Shown here: one piece after another, positions 24,714 through 33,961 of the stretch
Layout: each line of letters opens with the position of its first letter
Numbering within the stretch: position 1 is the first letter of the stretch
Program-made: the position numbers and the translations under genes
The notes under the pieces: model-generated
What the model was told of the DNA's origin: nothing
Database searches by the model: none
What the model saw: the letters and a program-made list of their open reading frames with translations, nothing else
Assembly (NCBI GenBank): GCA_945893075.1
Contig: CAMDDX010000004.1
Span: forward strand, 1 to 59,682
Reading direction: 5' to 3'
DNA length: 59,682 nt
Source of the DNA: Planctomyces sp. SH-PL62
Lineage (GTDB): Bacteria > Planctomycetota > Planctomycetia > Planctomycetales > Planctomycetaceae

Positions 24714-25181
24714 ATGTCTCAACCTGCGATTCTTCTCGTCGGCGATTGGCAACGCTCGGAGATGTCGCCCATCCGCGACTGGATCAACTCGCTCAGCTCG
24801 CGTGCGATCGTGCAACAGATGGATCATCTGCCTGGAGTGATGATCGAACCGCCCGATCTGGTCATCGTCTGCCATTCGTGGCCGGACGAATTCTCGGCGG
24901 AGGAAGTCTCCGCGGCGCTGGGCCGCTGGCCGCTCGCATTGTGGATCTGCTGTTACGGAGCATGGTGCGACTCCGACGGTCGAACGCGCACGATCTGGCC
25001 GATCAGCGTGCGAGTTCCCGTGCGCGAGGCCGCATCCCGATTGAACCACGTTTGGCAAATCCTCAACGGACAGCACGGCGATCCGCTGCCGCTCACCGCT
25101 TCACGCGATGAGGCGTTTGCGTTCGATCACTGCTCCGGCGACTTCATTCCCGCCGATCCGAGCGATACTCTGAGCCGTTAA
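24714..25181 (+). CDS. Small protein of unknown function
   Basis: 155 residues from the ATG at 24714. The upstream part of the open frame is repeat sequence, so the later start is preferred. The protein looks like a compact alpha/beta domain: PAILLVGDWQRSEMSP, then DLVIVCHSWPDEFSAEEVSAALGRWPLALWICCYGAWCDSDGR, a pattern like a receiver or Rossmann-type fold with several Cys residues (ICCYGAWC). I do not recognise a named family. It lies between korB and the PSCyt1-DUF1549 gene and stops 13 bp before that gene, so it may be transcribed with it. Confidence 0.65.
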   Translation: MSQPAILLVGDWQRSEMSPIRDWINSLSSRAIVQQMDHLPGVMIEPPDLVIVCHSWPDEFSAEEVSAALGRWPLALWICCYGAWCDSDGRTRTIWPISVRVPVREAASRLNHVWQILNGQHGDPLPLTASRDEAFAFDHCSGDFIPADPSDTLSR

Positions 25182-25194
25182 TCGCTCGTCCTCA

Positions 25195-27732
25195 ATGACC
25201 TCGCAAGGCTGTCGCATGTTTCCACGACCCGCATATTTCGCTCTCCTCGCTCTCATGATCGGCTTCACCAGCAGCCTGGTCGCTCAGGATCGGCCCACCG
25301 CATCGGCCGATGACGTGGCGTTCTTTGAGAAAGAAGTCTTGCCGATCCTCAAAGCCAATTGCTTCGCCTGTCATGGTTCGGAAAAGAAGCTGCAAGGTGG
25401 ACTGCGGTTGACGAACCGCGACGAGATTCTGAAAGGCGGCGAAAGCGGCCCCGCGGTGGATTTGAAAAAGCCGGACGAAAGCCTGTTGCTGCAAGCGATC
25501 AACTACGACGGCCTGATGATGCCGCCGAAAGGGAGATTGCCGAAGGCTCAAATCGACACACTCACGAAGTGGGTCACGCGCGGTCTCGCCTGGTCGGAGA
25601 AGGCGGTCGAAGCGGCCACGAAGGGCCACGGCGTGCCAGTCGTCGATGACGAGGCCCGCAACTTCTGGGCGTTCCGACCGGTCGTGCGACACGACACCCC
25701 AACGGTCAAAGACACAAAGTGGGTACGGACGCCAATTGACGCCTTCGTACTCGCGAAGCTCAACGAAAACGGCGTCCGCCCCGCACCGCCCGCCTCGAAA
25801 GAGACGCTGCTGCGGCGACTGTTCTACACGCTCACCGGCTTGCCTCCGTCGCCAAAGGATGTGGCCGAGTTCGACAACGATCAATCGCCGGATGCCTACG
25901 AGAAGGTCGTCGATCGGCTGCTCGAATCGCGGCACTACGGCGAGCACTGGGCGCGGCATTGGCTCGACCTCGTCCGCTATGCCGAGTCCAACAGCTTTGA
26001 GCGAGACAACCCGAAGCCATTCGTCTGGCGGTATCGCGACTACGTGATCTGCTCGCTCAACGCCGACAAGCCCTATGACCAATTCATCCGCGAACAGTTG
26101 GCCGGCGATGAACTCGACGAAGTCACGCCCGATTCGATTATCGCGACCGGCTACTATCGGCTCGGCTTGTGGGACGACGAACCGGCCGATCGACCGCTGG
26201 CGTTTTACGACGGGCTGGATGACATCGTGGCCACCACTTCGCAGACGATGCTCGGACTGACGGCCAATTGTGCTCGCTGCCATGACCACAAGATCGATCC
26301 TTTCACCCAGCGCGACTATTACTCGCTGCTGGCATTCTTTCACGGCATCAAGCCCTACGGCGGTGACAACGAAATTCTGAGATTCATTGGCGATGCCGCG
26401 ACTCGTACACGGCAAGCGGCCGCGACTGCCGACTGGGATGCCAAGCTGGCCGAGGTGAAGAAACAGATCCTTGCCGTCGAGGACGCAATCAAGGACAAAC
26501 TTCCTGGCGGTGAGATCGACGATTTCAAGTTCGACGGCAAGCGACGTGAGATCCTCCGTAAGCAACGTGGCAAGCTGATCTCGAAAGAAGACCACGACCG
26601 TTACGAGTCGCTGCACAAAGAACGCAACGAACTCGAACGTCAGCGGCCACGCTCCCTCGAACAAGCGTTGTGCGTTAAAGAAGAGGGCCGACCTCGCGAC
26701 ACGTTCCTCTTGCTGCGAGGCAATCCGCAGTCGCAAGGCGATCGTGTCGAACCGGCGTTTCCATCCGTGCTGCAGGCGGCGAATGCCAAACCACCGGAGT
26801 TACCCACACCTCGCGAAGAATCGGAATCCTCTGGCCGCCGCCGCGTGCTCGCCGATTGGATCGCGAGCCCGTCGAACCCGCTGACCGCGCGGGTGATGGT
26901 CAACCGCGTCTGGCAATTCCACTTCGGCCGCGGCCTCGTCCGCTCGTCGAGCAACTTCGGCTACATGGGATCTCCGCCGACACATCCCGAACTGCTCGAC
27001 TGGCTCGCCAGCGAATTTGTTCGGACCGGCTGGAAGCTCAAGCCGTTGCATCGGCTGATTGTCACGTCAAACGCTTTTCGCATGTCGAGTGTTATTTCCA
27101 AATCCGAGATCTCAAATCTCAAATCACACGATTCAGATCCAGAAAACGACCTGCTCTCGCGCTTCGATCTGCGCCGCCTGTCGGCCGAGGAAGTCCGCGA
27201 TTCGATCCTCGTTGCCTGCGGGAACTTGAACCTCAACAAGACCGAAGGGCCGAGCGTCTACCCGGTAATCCCGCGTGAGGTGCTCGCCGGCCAGTCCGTG
27301 CCCGGGCGAAATTGGGAGAAGTCGTCTCCCGAAGAGGCGGCCTCACGCAGTGTCTTCATCCACATCAAGCGTTCGTTGGCTGTGCCGCTATTGTCGGCGT
27401 TCGATTCCGCCGATCCCGACTCACCATGCCCGGTCCGCTTCGCGACGACTCAACCTGCGCAGGCTCTCGCACTCATCAACAGCACTTTCGCGAACGAGCA
27501 AGCCGCCCTCTTCGCCCGCAGCCTGCGGCGCGAGGCGGGCGACAACGCGACGGCCTGCGTGAAAGCTGCACTGACTCGCGTTTTGCAACGCTCACCGAGC
27601 GAAAGAGAAATCGCTCGCGGCGTGAAGTTCCTTGATCACAATATCCAGCATGACAAAGTCTCGGCCGATGAAGCTCTGAGGCGATTCTGCCTGCTGGCGA
27701 TCAACCTGAATGAGTTTGTGTATCTCGATTGA
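25195..27732 (+). CDS. PSCyt1-DUF1549-DUF1553 protein
   Basis: 845 residues from the ATG at 25195 (a second ATG at 25216 gives a tidier signal peptide, MFPRPAYFALLALMIGFTSSLVA). PSCyt1 holds the haem motif CFACH at residues 56-60 and GLMMPPKGRL. DUF1549 (about 175-390) includes WVRTPIDAFVLAKL, RHWLDLVRYAESN and a second CxxCH, NCARCHDHKIDPF. A coiled segment (about 405-475) precedes DUF1553 (about 555-840), with NPLTARVMVNRVWQFHFGRGLVRSSSNFG. The family is exported and di-haem; its role may be redox or polysaccharide-related, unproven. DUF1501 follows 76 bp later, the standard pair. Residues about 632-646 (SKSEISNLKS) come from a repeat. Confidence 0.93.
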   Translation: MTSQGCRMFPRPAYFALLALMIGFTSSLVAQDRPTASADDVAFFEKEVLPILKANCFACHGSEKKLQGGLRLTNRDEILKGGESGPAVDLKKPDESLLLQAINYDGLMMPPKGRLPKAQIDTLTKWVTRGLAWSEKAVEAATKGHGVPVVDDEARNFWAFRPVVRHDTPTVKDTKWVRTPIDAFVLAKLNENGVRPAPPASKETLLRRLFYTLTGLPPSPKDVAEFDNDQSPDAYEKVVDRLLESRHYGEHWARHWLDLVRYAESNSFERDNPKPFVWRYRDYVICSLNADKPYDQFIREQLAGDELDEVTPDSIIATGYYRLGLWDDEPADRPLAFYDGLDDIVATTSQTMLGLTANCARCHDHKIDPFTQRDYYSLLAFFHGIKPYGGDNEILRFIGDAATRTRQAAATADWDAKLAEVKKQILAVEDAIKDKLPGGEIDDFKFDGKRREILRKQRGKLISKEDHDRYESLHKERNELERQRPRSLEQALCVKEEGRPRDTFLLLRGNPQSQGDRVEPAFPSVLQAANAKPPELPTPREESESSGRRRVLADWIASPSNPLTARVMVNRVWQFHFGRGLVRSSSNFGYMGSPPTHPELLDWLASEFVRTGWKLKPLHRLIVTSNAFRMSSVISKSEISNLKSHDSDPENDLLSRFDLRRLSAEEVRDSILVACGNLNLNKTEGPSVYPVIPREVLAGQSVPGRNWEKSSPEEAASRSVFIHIKRSLAVPLLSAFDSADPDSPCPVRFATTQPAQALALINSTFANEQAALFARSLRREAGDNATACVKAALTRVLQRSPSEREIARGVKFLDHNIQHDKVSADEALRRFCLLAINLNEFVYLD
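27095..27127. repeat. AAATCTCAAATC repeat word in frame inside the DUF1553 gene
   Basis: The AT-rich stretch TTTCCAAATCCGAGATCTCAA and following bases resembles 23543-23572. It encodes SKSEISNLKSH between two conserved DUF1553 blocks and is clearly more AT-rich than its surroundings. Confidence 0.6.
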
Positions 27733-27745
27733 ACTCCTCTGCGTC

Positions 27746-27786
27746 CTCCGTGCCTCTGCGTTGCCTTCAACGCAGAGACGCGGAGA
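27746..27786. repeat. CTCTGCGTTG/CAACGCAGAG palindrome before the DUF1501 gene
   Basis: Perfect 10-bp arms 27754-27763 and 27768-27777; with mismatches the pairing extends outward (CTCCGTGC ... GCGGAG). It lies just upstream of the DUF1501 start, within 50 bp, so it would be in the leader of any joint transcript. Confidence 0.6.
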
Positions 27787-27808
27787 GAGCCGAGGCGGAG
27801 ATGAAAAC

Positions 27809-29266
27809 ATGACAGCAAATTTTTGCGGCCGAACCCGACGAGAATTCTTGTGGCAAACCGGCGGCGGTTTCACCGGTGTCGCGCTCGCCGGGATGCTCGA
27901 TCAACCGTTCTTTGCCAATTCGGCGCGTCCGGCTGATGGAGGCACCAAGGTCTTTGCGAATCCGCTCGCGCCAAAGAAGCCGCACTTCGATGCGCCGGCC
28001 AAGAGCGTCATTTTTCTCTATATGTATGGTGGTCCTAGTCATATCGACACGTTTGATTATAAGCCGACGATGATCGGCCGCGACAACGAGACGATCGCGG
28101 TCAAGACGTTCGGCCGCGGCGGAAAGAAGAATCAAGGACGGATCGTCGAGCCGCGTTGGAAGTTCCAGCAGTACGGCCAGTGCGGTCATTGGGTCAGCGA
28201 GCTGTTTCCCAATCTTGCGAAGCATGTGGACGACATCGCGTTCCTACATTCGATGACGGCCGACTCGCCGATTCACGGCTCGGCAATGTTGCAGATGAAT
28301 ACGGGCAAAGTGCAGAGCGGTTCGCCGTGCATCGGTTCGTGGGTGAATTACGGACTCGGCACCGAGAACGAAAACCTGCCGGGCTTCGTCGTGATGCTCG
28401 ACCCGCGCGGCGGACCGATCAGCGGCGCGAAAAATTGGAACAGCGGCTACATGCCGGCGCAATACGAGGGGACAATCTTCCGTTCGCAGGGCACGCCGAT
28501 TCTTGATCTGGCTCGTCCGGCGGAATTGAGCGAGGCCGGGCAACGACGATTGCTGGATACGCTGCGCGAATTCAATGACGACCACGCGGCGCGGCTAGGC
28601 AATGATTCCAAACTCGCCGCTCGCGTCGCGAGCTATGAGTTGGCGTTCAAGATGCAATCGTCCGCGCCGGAGGCTGTTGATTTCGCGCAGGAACCGCAGC
28701 ACATCCAAGCGATGTACGGCCTCAACGACAAACGTTGCGGCACGGTGGCTCGGCAATGCTTGCTTGCACGACGGTTGGTCGAACGAGGCGTCCGCTTCGT
28801 GCAGATTTATTCCGGCGGAGCACACAACGACGACAACTGGGATGCTCACGGTGATCTCAAACAGAATCACGATCTGCACGCGGGTGAGACCGATCAACCG
28901 ATCGCTGCGCTGTTGACTGATTTGAAAGCGCGCGGGTTGCTCGATTCGACGCTGATCGTCTGGGGCGGTGAGTTCGGCCGACAGCCGACCGCCGAGTACG
29001 AAAAGGGGACCGGCCGCGATCACAACGCCTACGGCTTCACGATGTGGGCTGCGGGCGGCGGCGTCAAAGGGGGCATTTCCGTTGGCACGACGGATGAACT
29101 CGGCAGCGCGGCGGTCGAGAAGCCGTTCCACGTCAAACACCTGCACGCCACGATGCTGAATCAACTCGGTCTCGAGCCGGATCGGCTGACGTACTTCTAC
29201 GGTGGCCTCGATCAGAAACTGGTCGGCGTCGAAGGGGCCGAGCCGATTCGTGAGATCATGGGCTGA
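27809..29266 (+). CDS. Tat-exported DUF1501 protein
   Basis: 485 residues from the ATG at 27809. A twin-arginine signal (RTRREFLWQTGGGFTGVALAG) indicates folded export. DUF1501 belongs to the alkaline-phosphatase/sulfatase-like fold: SVIFLYMYGGPSHIDTFDYKP (metal-side Asp and His), FLHSMTADSPIHGSAMLQMNTG, GVRFVQIYSGGAHNDDNWDAHGDL and LIVWGGEFGRQPTAEYEKGTGRDHN are diagnostic. The enzyme activity is not established. It forms a unit with the PSCyt1-DUF1549-DUF1553 gene upstream. The part of the open frame before the start (27710-27808) is repeat sequence and not coding. Confidence 0.93.
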   Translation: MTANFCGRTRREFLWQTGGGFTGVALAGMLDQPFFANSARPADGGTKVFANPLAPKKPHFDAPAKSVIFLYMYGGPSHIDTFDYKPTMIGRDNETIAVKTFGRGGKKNQGRIVEPRWKFQQYGQCGHWVSELFPNLAKHVDDIAFLHSMTADSPIHGSAMLQMNTGKVQSGSPCIGSWVNYGLGTENENLPGFVVMLDPRGGPISGAKNWNSGYMPAQYEGTIFRSQGTPILDLARPAELSEAGQRRLLDTLREFNDDHAARLGNDSKLAARVASYELAFKMQSSAPEAVDFAQEPQHIQAMYGLNDKRCGTVARQCLLARRLVERGVRFVQIYSGGAHNDDNWDAHGDLKQNHDLHAGETDQPIAALLTDLKARGLLDSTLIVWGGEFGRQPTAEYEKGTGRDHNAYGFTMWAAGGGVKGGISVGTTDELGSAAVEKPFHVKHLHATMLNQLGLEPDRLTYFYGGLDQKLVGVEGAEPIREIMG

Positions 29267-29281
29267 TTCACGCTGCAGTTT

Positions 29282-29345
29282 ATCATTCTGTTCCCCATGA
29301 TTTTGCCACCAAGTTTTTGGGCAAAATCATGGGGAACAGAATGAT
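29282..29345. repeat. perfect 26-bp inverted repeat between convergent genes
   Basis: Arms 29282-29307 and 29320-29345, 12-base loop. Its right end touches the stop codon (29346-29348) of the convergent large gene; its left end is 15 bp after the DUF1501 stop. Inner arm TTCCCCATGATTTTGCC. It fits a bidirectional terminator or a palindromic mobile repeat. Confidence 0.88.
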
Positions 29346-32300
29346 TTAAGCCAGAGGCTCGGGTGGCTTCTTCTTGGAGGCACGCTTGCGGGGCGTGAGT
29401 TGCAGCCATGAGTCGAGTTGTTTGCTGATGTCGTCCATGCTGACGACGCGCGGTGTGACGTTGAACTCGGCTTCGGCGGGGGAGTTGGCGGACGACGGGA
29501 AGTTGAGTCGCAGGACTTCCTTTTCGAGGTTCTGCATCCAGGCGGGAAGCTCGATTCCGGAGCCGGTGCTGTCGGCGAGGTAGGCGTCGATCTCGCGGCG
29601 CAGGCTGTCGAAGGACGGTGACTCGGCGCGTTGAGCTTGAGCGTCAGCGACCACTTGCGGGAGGTGCGCGAGCATCCGGTTCACGGCCAGCGGCTTGGTG
29701 AAATGCTCGTTGAGGCGGTCGCTGACGGCGGGGAGTCTCATGCCGTATTTGCGTTCGGCAGCGTTCAGGCGACGAAGATGTCCGGTGGCGGATTCGCGGG
29801 CGCGTTTCTCGAAACTGCGTTCCCAGGCGGCGACGGCTTCTTGCAGGTTTCCATGACAGAGGACTTGGTGGACCAGATTCAGCGGCGTGAAGTTCCAAGC
29901 ATCGCGGTCGTAGTCCGCTTCGACGCGCAGGAAGTCGAGCAGGAAGAAAAACTTCTCGCCATAGTCGGACTGAGTCGTGGTCGTATTGTATTCGAGGAAC
30001 CGGTCGAACTTGTCGACGACGGTCATGTAGATCAGTTCGAGCACATGCACGACGTGATCGGTTTCGATCGCGCCGCTGTCGAGAGCTTCCAGCAGCGGAC
30101 TGGGGCGCAGCGGGTCTTGTGACTCGGCGAGGAAATTCAAGAACCACGGGATGCCGTTGTGCAGGATCGCTCGCACGTTGCCGAGCGTCAGCATCTTGGC
30201 GTGGAACAGTTCGGCTCCGAACTTGGTGATGAACTCGCGGACTTCATCCCAGACGGCGTCGCGCTTCATGCTCTCGACGGCCGAGAGACGCATTGTCGCA
30301 CTGTGGCTGACCCATTCCTCGACGAACGGTTTCATCAGGCTGTGCAGCAGTTCGACCAGTTTTTCTTGCGGGAAGGTGCCTTCGTCCCAGGTCGCGGCCG
30401 AACGCAGCAACGCTTCGGCCGAGAAACGGACGGCCGTGCGGAACAGGCGGTCGAACTCGGTGACGGCCATCTCGCCGGGACGCGACGATTTCTCCATGCG
30501 GTGCGCGGTCCGCAGCAGATGCCACGTTTCTTTGAGCAGTCCGAATCGCGGAAGCTGCGTGAGCAGGAAGCGGATGTCCGATTGCAGCAGCCGCGCGGCG
30601 AGCACTTGCTTGGGATGACCGCCGACATCGAGCGGCACATACAAGAGCGGCTTGCGGGCGAGCATCGTCAGCAGACTGGGGAGCGTCGCTTTGACCTCGT
30701 CCACATCGCCGCGCAAGACTGCTCGATACAGCGCGGTCATGTGCAGGTCGTCGTTCGCGGCCTTGGATTTCTTGCGGGTGTCGCTGCCGGGCAGGAAGCA
30801 GCCGAGGCCACGTTCGCCGATTCGGCAGGCGAGCTGCGCGGCGATCACCGTCTGTACCATGTAGAGCTTCGTCTGCAATTGCAGATCGTATTCGACGTTC
30901 GAGTCGTGTTCGCCGGAGGGCGTGGCGATCTCGAAATCCCACAATGCTCCCATCAGCTTGCGGAGTCCGTGCTGCATCTCGCCGAGATGTTTAACCCAGC
31001 CGCTGATCACCGCCTGCGGGTCTTCGAGATCGGGCCGCCGAGCCTCTTTCGGATTGCGTTGCAGTCCGGCCGGCGGATTGCGCATCAAGCACGCGACCGC
31101 CATTTGCCACAACTGAGCCAGCGTGACCGAGAACTTCAGCCGCGGCTCCAGGGCCTTGCTGAGATATTCCATCTCGGTCGAGCCGGTGGCGGCACCGTCG
31201 TCCATCAACTCGCCGGAGACACCGTCGTCCGCACTGTCTTTGAACGAGACATCTTCATACGCATTGCGAAACGGGTTGTCTTCGTCGTCCTCGTCGTCCG
31301 GGTCGAGCAGTCCACCGTCATCGTCATCGAAGTCGCCGAGGTCATCGTCGAGCGTTTCTGGCTTCGGCTTCTTCTTTTTCTTGGGGCGATCATCGGCGAG
31401 TCCGTCGAGCACGGGGACTTCCCAGAACTCGCCGGCGTTGACTTCGAGGTACGCGAAAAACCGCCGGATCAGCGGCCACCGATCGGGCTGCGGCGAGCCG
31501 TCGGTCGGCTCGGCGGTGACTTGCGTCATCCATTCGGTCAGCAGCGCCGGGAGCGAGTACGAACCGGACTCGATGCCGACCTCTTCATTTTGGCTCAACC
31601 ATTGCATCAAGAGCGCCGTCGCGGCGACGTAGTCTTCTTTGTCGAGCAAGGCTTTGACGACGAGGGCATACGACTTCGCGGTCGTGAAGCGGTCGATGTG
31701 CCGCCGCCAAAAGCTGACGTCACCCGCCGCTTCGCCAGCCGCTCGCCATTCGGAGAGGACGTCGGCAACGTGCGTGGCCGACTCCCAACTCTCGCGGCCG
31801 GCGACGTGCGGCATGTCTTCGACAGTGACGCTCGCGAACTGATCCCAATACTCGGCGAACGTGCGGAAGCACTCGGACAACCGGCGTGTGAGTTCGCGAT
31901 CCCCCTGTGCGGCGGACTCACCCAAGGCTCGCGAATAGACCGAGAGGTACTGCTCGACGATCGACAGCAGTTCCTCCAATCGCTGGTCGGGGATGCTGTC
32001 CTCACGCGACGAGAACAACGGAAACAGTCCCTGAAAGCCGAGGATATTCCACGGATCGGGGAACGCTCCGCATTCGATGCCCCGTTTGAAATAGTCTTCG
32101 ATTTCCGCGATCAGCGACACCGCCGGCAGAAGCTGGCCGGAACTGAGATGCCGATGCGCGGCAGTCATCCGCCAATGCACTTCGCAGGCGAAGCGCGCGG
32201 CGACCGAGGGGATCACGGCCGCGGTTTCTCGCGCAGCCTGCGGCCGACCGAGCATCGCGTACAACCCCGCGAGATGCCGGTACTGAATTTGTCTCGCTCC

Positions 32301-33482
32301 ATAATTCGCGAGATACAAATTGAGCGACTGCCGCACATGTCCGAACGGCTGTTGCGTTTTCTTCGCGGCGGCCTTCAACCGTTGTCCGCGTTCGCCTTTC
32401 GCATCGTCCAGCAGGCGTTCGTAGAACGCATCGCGCTGTCGAGCGACACGCGGCAGCAGAGACGTCAGCGTAATCGTCGAGTCGTGTGTGTCCGGTCCCG
32501 AACCGCTGATCGCCGAGGCCATCAACATCGTACCGCACAGCACCGAGGCCGCGTCGAATAGCGATTCCTCCGGCGGCTGCTCGGTCTGCTCGGCCATCCA
32601 ATTCAGCAACGAGTCCAAAATGATCTTCCGCAAAATAAATCGGCGGAAGTTCCCTTTCGTGTCGATGACGTGCGGATCCCATTCGCCGAACATGTAGTTC
32701 GTGCGTTTGTAAACCGGATGATTGTGATCGTGAGCACGTACGTCGCAGGCGATCTCCTCCAAATTTCGCAGATCAAAAAAAGCGTTCTGACACAGGTTCG
32801 CCGGCACTCCCTGCATCAACTCCATCGTCTTGGTGATGAGTTCCTGATACGGCCCGCGCCCCGCACCGACTCCTTGAAAATAAATCGGAACCGGCCGGAA
32901 GCGTTCCTTCGGATACGGCTCCATCTTGCGTTCGTTTTCCAGAATCGCAACCGGGCGAAAGCCAATGAAGTCGTTAAGAGAGTCGAGTGCCCCGCTGACA
33001 ATCCGCTCGGTCTCTTCCCAAGGGGATCCTTGAGCCAGCACCGCCTCAAACAGTCGAGCGAGAAACAACGGCTGCTGGAAATCGGCGTCGCTGAGATGAA
33101 ACAGCAAATCTCCATGATGCTGCCGATACGCCGGCCAGAGATCATGAAACGTGAGCTTGAGAACGGCTCGCGCCTGCGCCGAATCTTTGAACGCCGCCGA
33201 AGTCGTTTCGAGTTCGCCGAGCCGCGCGAGCAGCGCCGCCTCAAACGAACCCCACGGATTCGGCCAACCCCATTCCGGATGACAGCGATTCAAGCGATCC
33301 TGAAATTTCACATCCGGCTTGCCGCCGGAGAAATTCAGATAGCCCAGAATGTCCTGAAACCCGCTGGCCAGCGCGGCTGTCGGGACATCTTTCGGGACAC
33401 TGGGAGCGACAGCGTTCGGCACACTCTCCGGCTCAGGCGGAGTTGACTCGGCGGCATCCCCGGTTGGCTGACTTCCCGACAT
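29346..33482 (-). CDS. Very large helical protein of unknown function
   Basis: About 1378 residues from the ATG at 33482 (a TTG two codons earlier is less likely). No signal peptide or membrane segment is seen. The sequence is mostly helical, reminiscent of TPR/HEAT-type repeats (many Leu/Ala-rich helices such as QIQYRHLAGLYAMLGRPQAA and SYALVVKALLDKEDYVAAT). Near residues 700-745 there is a Lys run (KKKKKPKP) followed by an Asp-rich stretch (DDDLGDFDDDDGG, DPDDEDDEDN). Specific blocks include HDHNHPVYKRTNYMFGEWDPHVIDTKGNFRRF at about 255-290. I do not recognise the family. It is monocistronic, convergent with DUF1501 and divergent from the HNH cassette. Confidence 0.85.
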   Translation of the reverse strand: MSGSQPTGDAAESTPPEPESVPNAVAPSVPKDVPTAALASGFQDILGYLNFSGGKPDVKFQDRLNRCHPEWGWPNPWGSFEAALLARLGELETTSAAFKDSAQARAVLKLTFHDLWPAYRQHHGDLLFHLSDADFQQPLFLARLFEAVLAQGSPWEETERIVSGALDSLNDFIGFRPVAILENERKMEPYPKERFRPVPIYFQGVGAGRGPYQELITKTMELMQGVPANLCQNAFFDLRNLEEIACDVRAHDHNHPVYKRTNYMFGEWDPHVIDTKGNFRRFILRKIILDSLLNWMAEQTEQPPEESLFDAASVLCGTMLMASAISGSGPDTHDSTITLTSLLPRVARQRDAFYERLLDDAKGERGQRLKAAAKKTQQPFGHVRQSLNLYLANYGARQIQYRHLAGLYAMLGRPQAARETAAVIPSVAARFACEVHWRMTAAHRHLSSGQLLPAVSLIAEIEDYFKRGIECGAFPDPWNILGFQGLFPLFSSREDSIPDQRLEELLSIVEQYLSVYSRALGESAAQGDRELTRRLSECFRTFAEYWDQFASVTVEDMPHVAGRESWESATHVADVLSEWRAAGEAAGDVSFWRRHIDRFTTAKSYALVVKALLDKEDYVAATALLMQWLSQNEEVGIESGSYSLPALLTEWMTQVTAEPTDGSPQPDRWPLIRRFFAYLEVNAGEFWEVPVLDGLADDRPKKKKKPKPETLDDDLGDFDDDDGGLLDPDDEDDEDNPFRNAYEDVSFKDSADDGVSGELMDDGAATGSTEMEYLSKALEPRLKFSVTLAQLWQMAVACLMRNPPAGLQRNPKEARRPDLEDPQAVISGWVKHLGEMQHGLRKLMGALWDFEIATPSGEHDSNVEYDLQLQTKLYMVQTVIAAQLACRIGERGLGCFLPGSDTRKKSKAANDDLHMTALYRAVLRGDVDEVKATLPSLLTMLARKPLLYVPLDVGGHPKQVLAARLLQSDIRFLLTQLPRFGLLKETWHLLRTAHRMEKSSRPGEMAVTEFDRLFRTAVRFSAEALLRSAATWDEGTFPQEKLVELLHSLMKPFVEEWVSHSATMRLSAVESMKRDAVWDEVREFITKFGAELFHAKMLTLGNVRAILHNGIPWFLNFLAESQDPLRPSPLLEALDSGAIETDHVVHVLELIYMTVVDKFDRFLEYNTTTTQSDYGEKFFFLLDFLRVEADYDRDAWNFTPLNLVHQVLCHGNLQEAVAAWERSFEKRARESATGHLRRLNAAERKYGMRLPAVSDRLNEHFTKPLAVNRMLAHLPQVVADAQAQRAESPSFDSLRREIDAYLADSTGSGIELPAWMQNLEKEVLRLNFPSSANSPAEAEFNVTPRVVSMDDISKQLDSWLQLTPRKRASKKKPPEPLA

Positions 33483-33661
33483 AAACAATGCAATTCCCGG
33501 CAGGCTCAGAAAAACTTTTCGGCGGCAGTTTCGCGAACGGTCGAAGGGTTGGGAAGGATCGCGACTTGATGCACCGAATGACTCTGAAAAGATCGTGCTT
33601 GGGATGGACTTTCGCGGCTGTTAGACTGCTCTCGTTTCCGAGGTATGGCATTTCAATCTCT

Positions 33662-33666
33662 AAGGA
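33662..33666 (+). promoter_or_regulatory. Shine-Dalgarno site of the HNH cassette
   Basis: AAGGA lies 7 bases before the ATG at 33674. The open frame extends 62 codons upstream without protein character, so this site decides the start. Confidence 0.6.
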
Positions 33667-33673
33667 ATCGCGA

Positions 33674-33961
33674 ATGGCAACTCGTTCTCTGACGGCTCGC
33701 TCCCCTCGCGCTAATGCCCGGCGAGACCTTGCGCCGGCAATTGATTTGCTGAAGAAGCTCGCCGGTTACGAATTGGAAACGGGTGTTGACCGCTTGATGT
33801 TGGAATTGGGCGAGAACAAAGAATCGCTCACTCCGGCGCAACACCGCGTTCTCACCGATCTGGTGGAGTTCACTCAGCAACGGACGATCGAGAAGTTTGA
33901 AGCTCGCGTCGCCTTGCAACGGTTGAAGCATTTCGCTCCGCAGCTCGTGGACGAACTGTGA
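33674..33961 (+). CDS. Small basic helical protein, partner of an HNH nuclease
   Basis: 95 residues. The N-terminus is basic (MATRSLTARSPRANARRDLAP) and the rest strongly helical (AIDLLKKLAGYELETGVDRLMLELGENKE, HRVLTDLVEFTQQRTIEKFEARVALQRLKHF). The stop overlaps the GTG start of the next gene by 4 bases (GTGA), so translation is coupled. No known DNA-binding motif was recognised. It could be the regulator, chaperone or antitoxin of the HNH protein encoded next, but this rests only on the arrangement. Confidence 0.7.
   Translation: MATRSLTARSPRANARRDLAPAIDLLKKLAGYELETGVDRLMLELGENKESLTPAQHRVLTDLVEFTQQRTIEKFEARVALQRLKHFAPQLVDEL

Noticed and set aside
25192-26736. 514-codon minus-strand ORF
   Set aside because: Antisense to the PSCyt1-DUF1549-DUF1553 gene, which has CxxCH motifs and a signal peptide.
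30159-32561. 800-codon plus-strand ORF
   Set aside because: Long but entirely antisense to the 1378-residue minus-strand gene, whose protein has more natural composition and a clear start; His/Arg/Gln-rich translation is typical of shadow frames.
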